This document shows, in pieces, positions 5,341 to 6,478 of a stretch of 6,478 nucleotides of DNA (position 1 is its first letter; each line of letters starts with the position of its first letter). Below the pieces are notes generated by a model. It was not told the DNA's origin. It did no database searches and saw only the letters and a program-made list of their open reading frames with translations. The DNA is taken from the NCBI GenBank assembly GCA_944385265.1, contig CALWWO010000114.1, positions 1 through 6,478 on the forward strand. Direction: 5' to 3'. The position numbers and the translations under genes are program-made. The DNA is from an uncultured Oscillospiraceae bacterium (GTDB lineage Bacteria > Bacillota_A > Clostridia > Oscillospirales > Oscillospiraceae).

Positions 5341-5448
5341 TCAAACTTTGTCCACAAAGCTATAAGTTGAAATAGCGCTTGGGTAATTGTTCTCCTTACC
5401 ATAGATGTGCGCTACATAAAACTGTTCAACTTGAATTTGAACTGACAT
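5341..5448 (-). CDS. Small 35-residue ORF of unknown function
   Basis: I do not recognise this protein. A 35-codon frame starts at ATG (5446-5448) with GAAGGA (5456-5461) 7 bases upstream, a proper ribosome binding site, and ends at TGA (5341-5343). The protein begins MSVQIQVEQFYVAHIYGKEN and ends in STYSFVDKV: mixed charge, no membrane segment, no cysteine and no low-complexity bias, so it reads like real coding sequence rather than noise. An in-frame TAG lies 5 codons upstream. It could be a genuine small gene at the end of the leftward unit, or the end of a gene broken by deletion, because another coding-like stretch lies just upstream (5480-5644). The sigG terminator, which also works leftward, lies 41 bases downstream. 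Confidence 0.4.
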   Translation of the reverse strand: MSVQIQVEQFYVAHIYGKENNYPSAISTYSFVDKV

Positions 5449-5479
5449 GTTTATATCCTTCTAACAGTCGAAATGATTC

Positions 5480-5644
5480 TTACTTGCCAAAGAAAAGCTT
5501 AATGCTTATCTTTACTTTTGGATCATGATCTGTACTGCTATACTCGACCGCTGTCAGCATTTCGCTTATCGGCCGAGCACGCTGCAGTTCAGGATATCCT
5601 GTTCTGCGATTTAATAGCTGCGCAGAAACCAGGCGTTTCAGATC
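5480..5644 (-). pseudogene. Coding-like 54-codon stretch continuing in frame past the binding-protein stop
   Basis: After the TGA that ends the solute-binding protein, the same frame stays open for 54 codons to a TAA at 5480-5482. The sequence looks protein-like: a basic, leucine-containing start (DLKRLVSAQLLNRR), then GYPELQRARPISEML, then an ending with HDPKVKISIKLFFGK. There is an internal ATG (5558-5560) but no ribosome binding site before it, so independent translation is doubtful. I recognise no family. It may be the tail of a different gene joined here by a deletion, an ancestral longer C-terminus cut by a new stop, or chance. Family 5 binding proteins usually end close to where the present TGA falls, which argues against the second view. 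Confidence 0.3.
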
Positions 5645-6478
5645 TCACCAGCTGAGTGAGCCGGGATGTACAAGACCTGAGAGATCAAGATCTACACCCT
5701 TTAGATCTTTGTTGTACGCAACAGCAGCCTGACGGTAGAACAGCGGGAGAATCGGAATCTCCTGCTCCCACAAGGCTACGACTTCTCTCGAAGTGTCTTC
5801 TTTCCACTCTTCAAACGCTACGTTGATAGCGTCGCGAAGCTCGGAGGGGTTCGGATAACCGGTTCTGTCGATCTGTGTCGTCATGAGGGACGTTACATAG
5901 ATCTGCGAGCCGTTCGTGCCCATGTAGGCATCCCACGCTGTGAGATCGCCGTAACGGGACTGGAAGACCGCGGATTCGAGCTGTTCAATCTCAACAGCAA
6001 TACCGATCTGCTTGCAGGCCTCCTGAATGATCGTAGCCGAAGCGCGCTTCATCGCGTTTTCGTCGGTCATGATCGAGAACGCCATTTCAACGCCGTCAGC
6101 GCGGAGTTCATCAGCAAGCGCCTGTGCCTTATCCATATCCTGATCGTAGAGAATTCTGCCTTCATACTCCGGCATCCAGTCGAGCTGAATCGGGTGCGCT
6201 ATTGAAGCCGCTGCCGTTCCAAGGCCCTCGGACGCCACCTGTGCAAGCGCTACGGTATCCGTCGCATATGCGACAGCCTGACGCATCCTCTTGTCCTGGC
6301 ATCTCGAATACTCGGAGCAGTTGAAGTAGATGTTCATTACGGATGAGCCGGAGAAAACTTCCGGTGTGACAGTGTCACTGGACTCGAATCTCGCGAGGTC
6401 AGTCGCCTGCGGGTCGTAGATAAAGTCTACGCCGCCTATCTCAAGCTCGATAGCGCGCTGTGCAGCCTCGGCGATAAC
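5645..6478 (-). CDS. Peptide/nickel-type ABC transporter solute-binding protein, C-terminal part
   Basis: The frame is open to the right edge, giving the last 277 residues of a family 5 extracellular solute-binding protein (DppA/OppA/NikA type), which normally has about 500-600 residues. In Gram-positive bacteria it is a lipoprotein outside the membrane that delivers oligopeptides or similar ligands to an ABC permease. Family landmarks are FNCSEY...DKRMRQAVAYATD (the helix met in most members as 'D.rvRqAl.yAiD'), a second lobe with DMDKAQALADELRADG, and the C-terminal WEQEIPILPLFYRQAAVAYNKD motif followed by LKGVDLDLSG. The signal peptide and lipobox would lie outside the window. Reading continues upstream of the first in-window ATG (6335-6337), so that ATG is internal. 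GC content is visibly higher than in sigG. The ligand cannot be inferred, and permease genes are not visible. Confidence 0.9.
   Translation of the reverse strand, partial: VIAEAAQRAIELEIGGVDFIYDPQATDLARFESSDTVTPEVFSGSSVMNIYFNCSEYSRCQDKRMRQAVAYATDTVALAQVASEGLGTAAASIAHPIQLDWMPEYEGRILYDQDMDKAQALADELRADGVEMAFSIMTDENAMKRASATIIQEACKQIGIAVEIEQLESAVFQSRYGDLTAWDAYMGTNGSQIYVTSLMTTQIDRTGYPNPSELRDAINVAFEEWKEDTSREVVALWEQEIPILPLFYRQAAVAYNKDLKGVDLDLSGLVHPGSLSW

Noticed and set aside
5345..5361. CTTTGTCCACAAAG hairpin as a leftward terminator
   Set aside because: The stem is only 5-6 bp with a minimal loop and no T-run; it is weaker than the nearby sigG terminator, which can serve both strands.
5645..6337. 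Start of the binding protein at the ATG at 6335-6337
   Set aside because: The frame stays open upstream to the window edge with family-like sequence (PQATDLARFES), so the ATG is internal.

Overview
The window looks like chromosomal DNA from an endospore-forming member of the Firmicutes, most likely class Clostridia. The strongest pointer is a complete gene for the late forespore sigma factor SigG. Strong AAGGAGG-type ribosome binding sites, intrinsic terminators and a low-to-mid GC background agree with this. I cannot name genus or species. There is no rRNA, tRNA, CRISPR array, insertion sequence or intact mobile element.

Layout from left to right. (a) 1-515, minus strand: a DUF523/TudS-like iron-sulfur protein overlaps by 8 bases the start of a PHP-domain phosphoesterase that runs off the left edge. 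(b) 516-762: a divergent control region with a good extended -10 promoter for the rightward gene, a weaker leftward promoter candidate with a palindrome in its spacer, and a hairpin in the leader. (c) 763-2352, plus strand: a complete cardiolipin synthase with two HKD motifs, closed by an intrinsic terminator. (d) 2426-3232, minus strand: a PaaI-type hotdog thioesterase, followed by the orphaned C-terminal third of a metallo-beta-lactamase-fold hydrolase (a decayed gene). (e) 3233-3471: a gap with a regular array of TTGCAC motifs at 21-22 base spacing. (f) 3472-4017, minus strand: a YfcE-type metallophosphoesterase. (g) 4018-4466: an AT-rich divergent intergenic region with a leftward housekeeping-type promoter and a good match to a SigF-type promoter aimed at sigG. 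(h) 4467-5306, plus strand: sigG with a 13-bp perfect-stem terminator. (i) 5307-5644: a gap holding a 35-codon ORF with its own ribosome binding site and a 54-codon coding-like stretch that continues in frame after the stop of the next gene. (j) 5645-6478, minus strand: the C-terminal 277 residues of a family 5 (peptide/nickel type) ABC transporter solute-binding protein, cut by the right edge.

The genes do not form one pathway. Cardiolipin synthase (membrane lipid), SigG (forespore transcription) and the binding protein (nutrient uptake) are separate housekeeping or developmental units. The parts most worth a second look are the SigG sequence changes and its likely SigF promoter, the phased TTGCAC array, and the coding-like remnants around 5341-5644. 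I do not see convincing evidence of a wholly new multi-gene system here.
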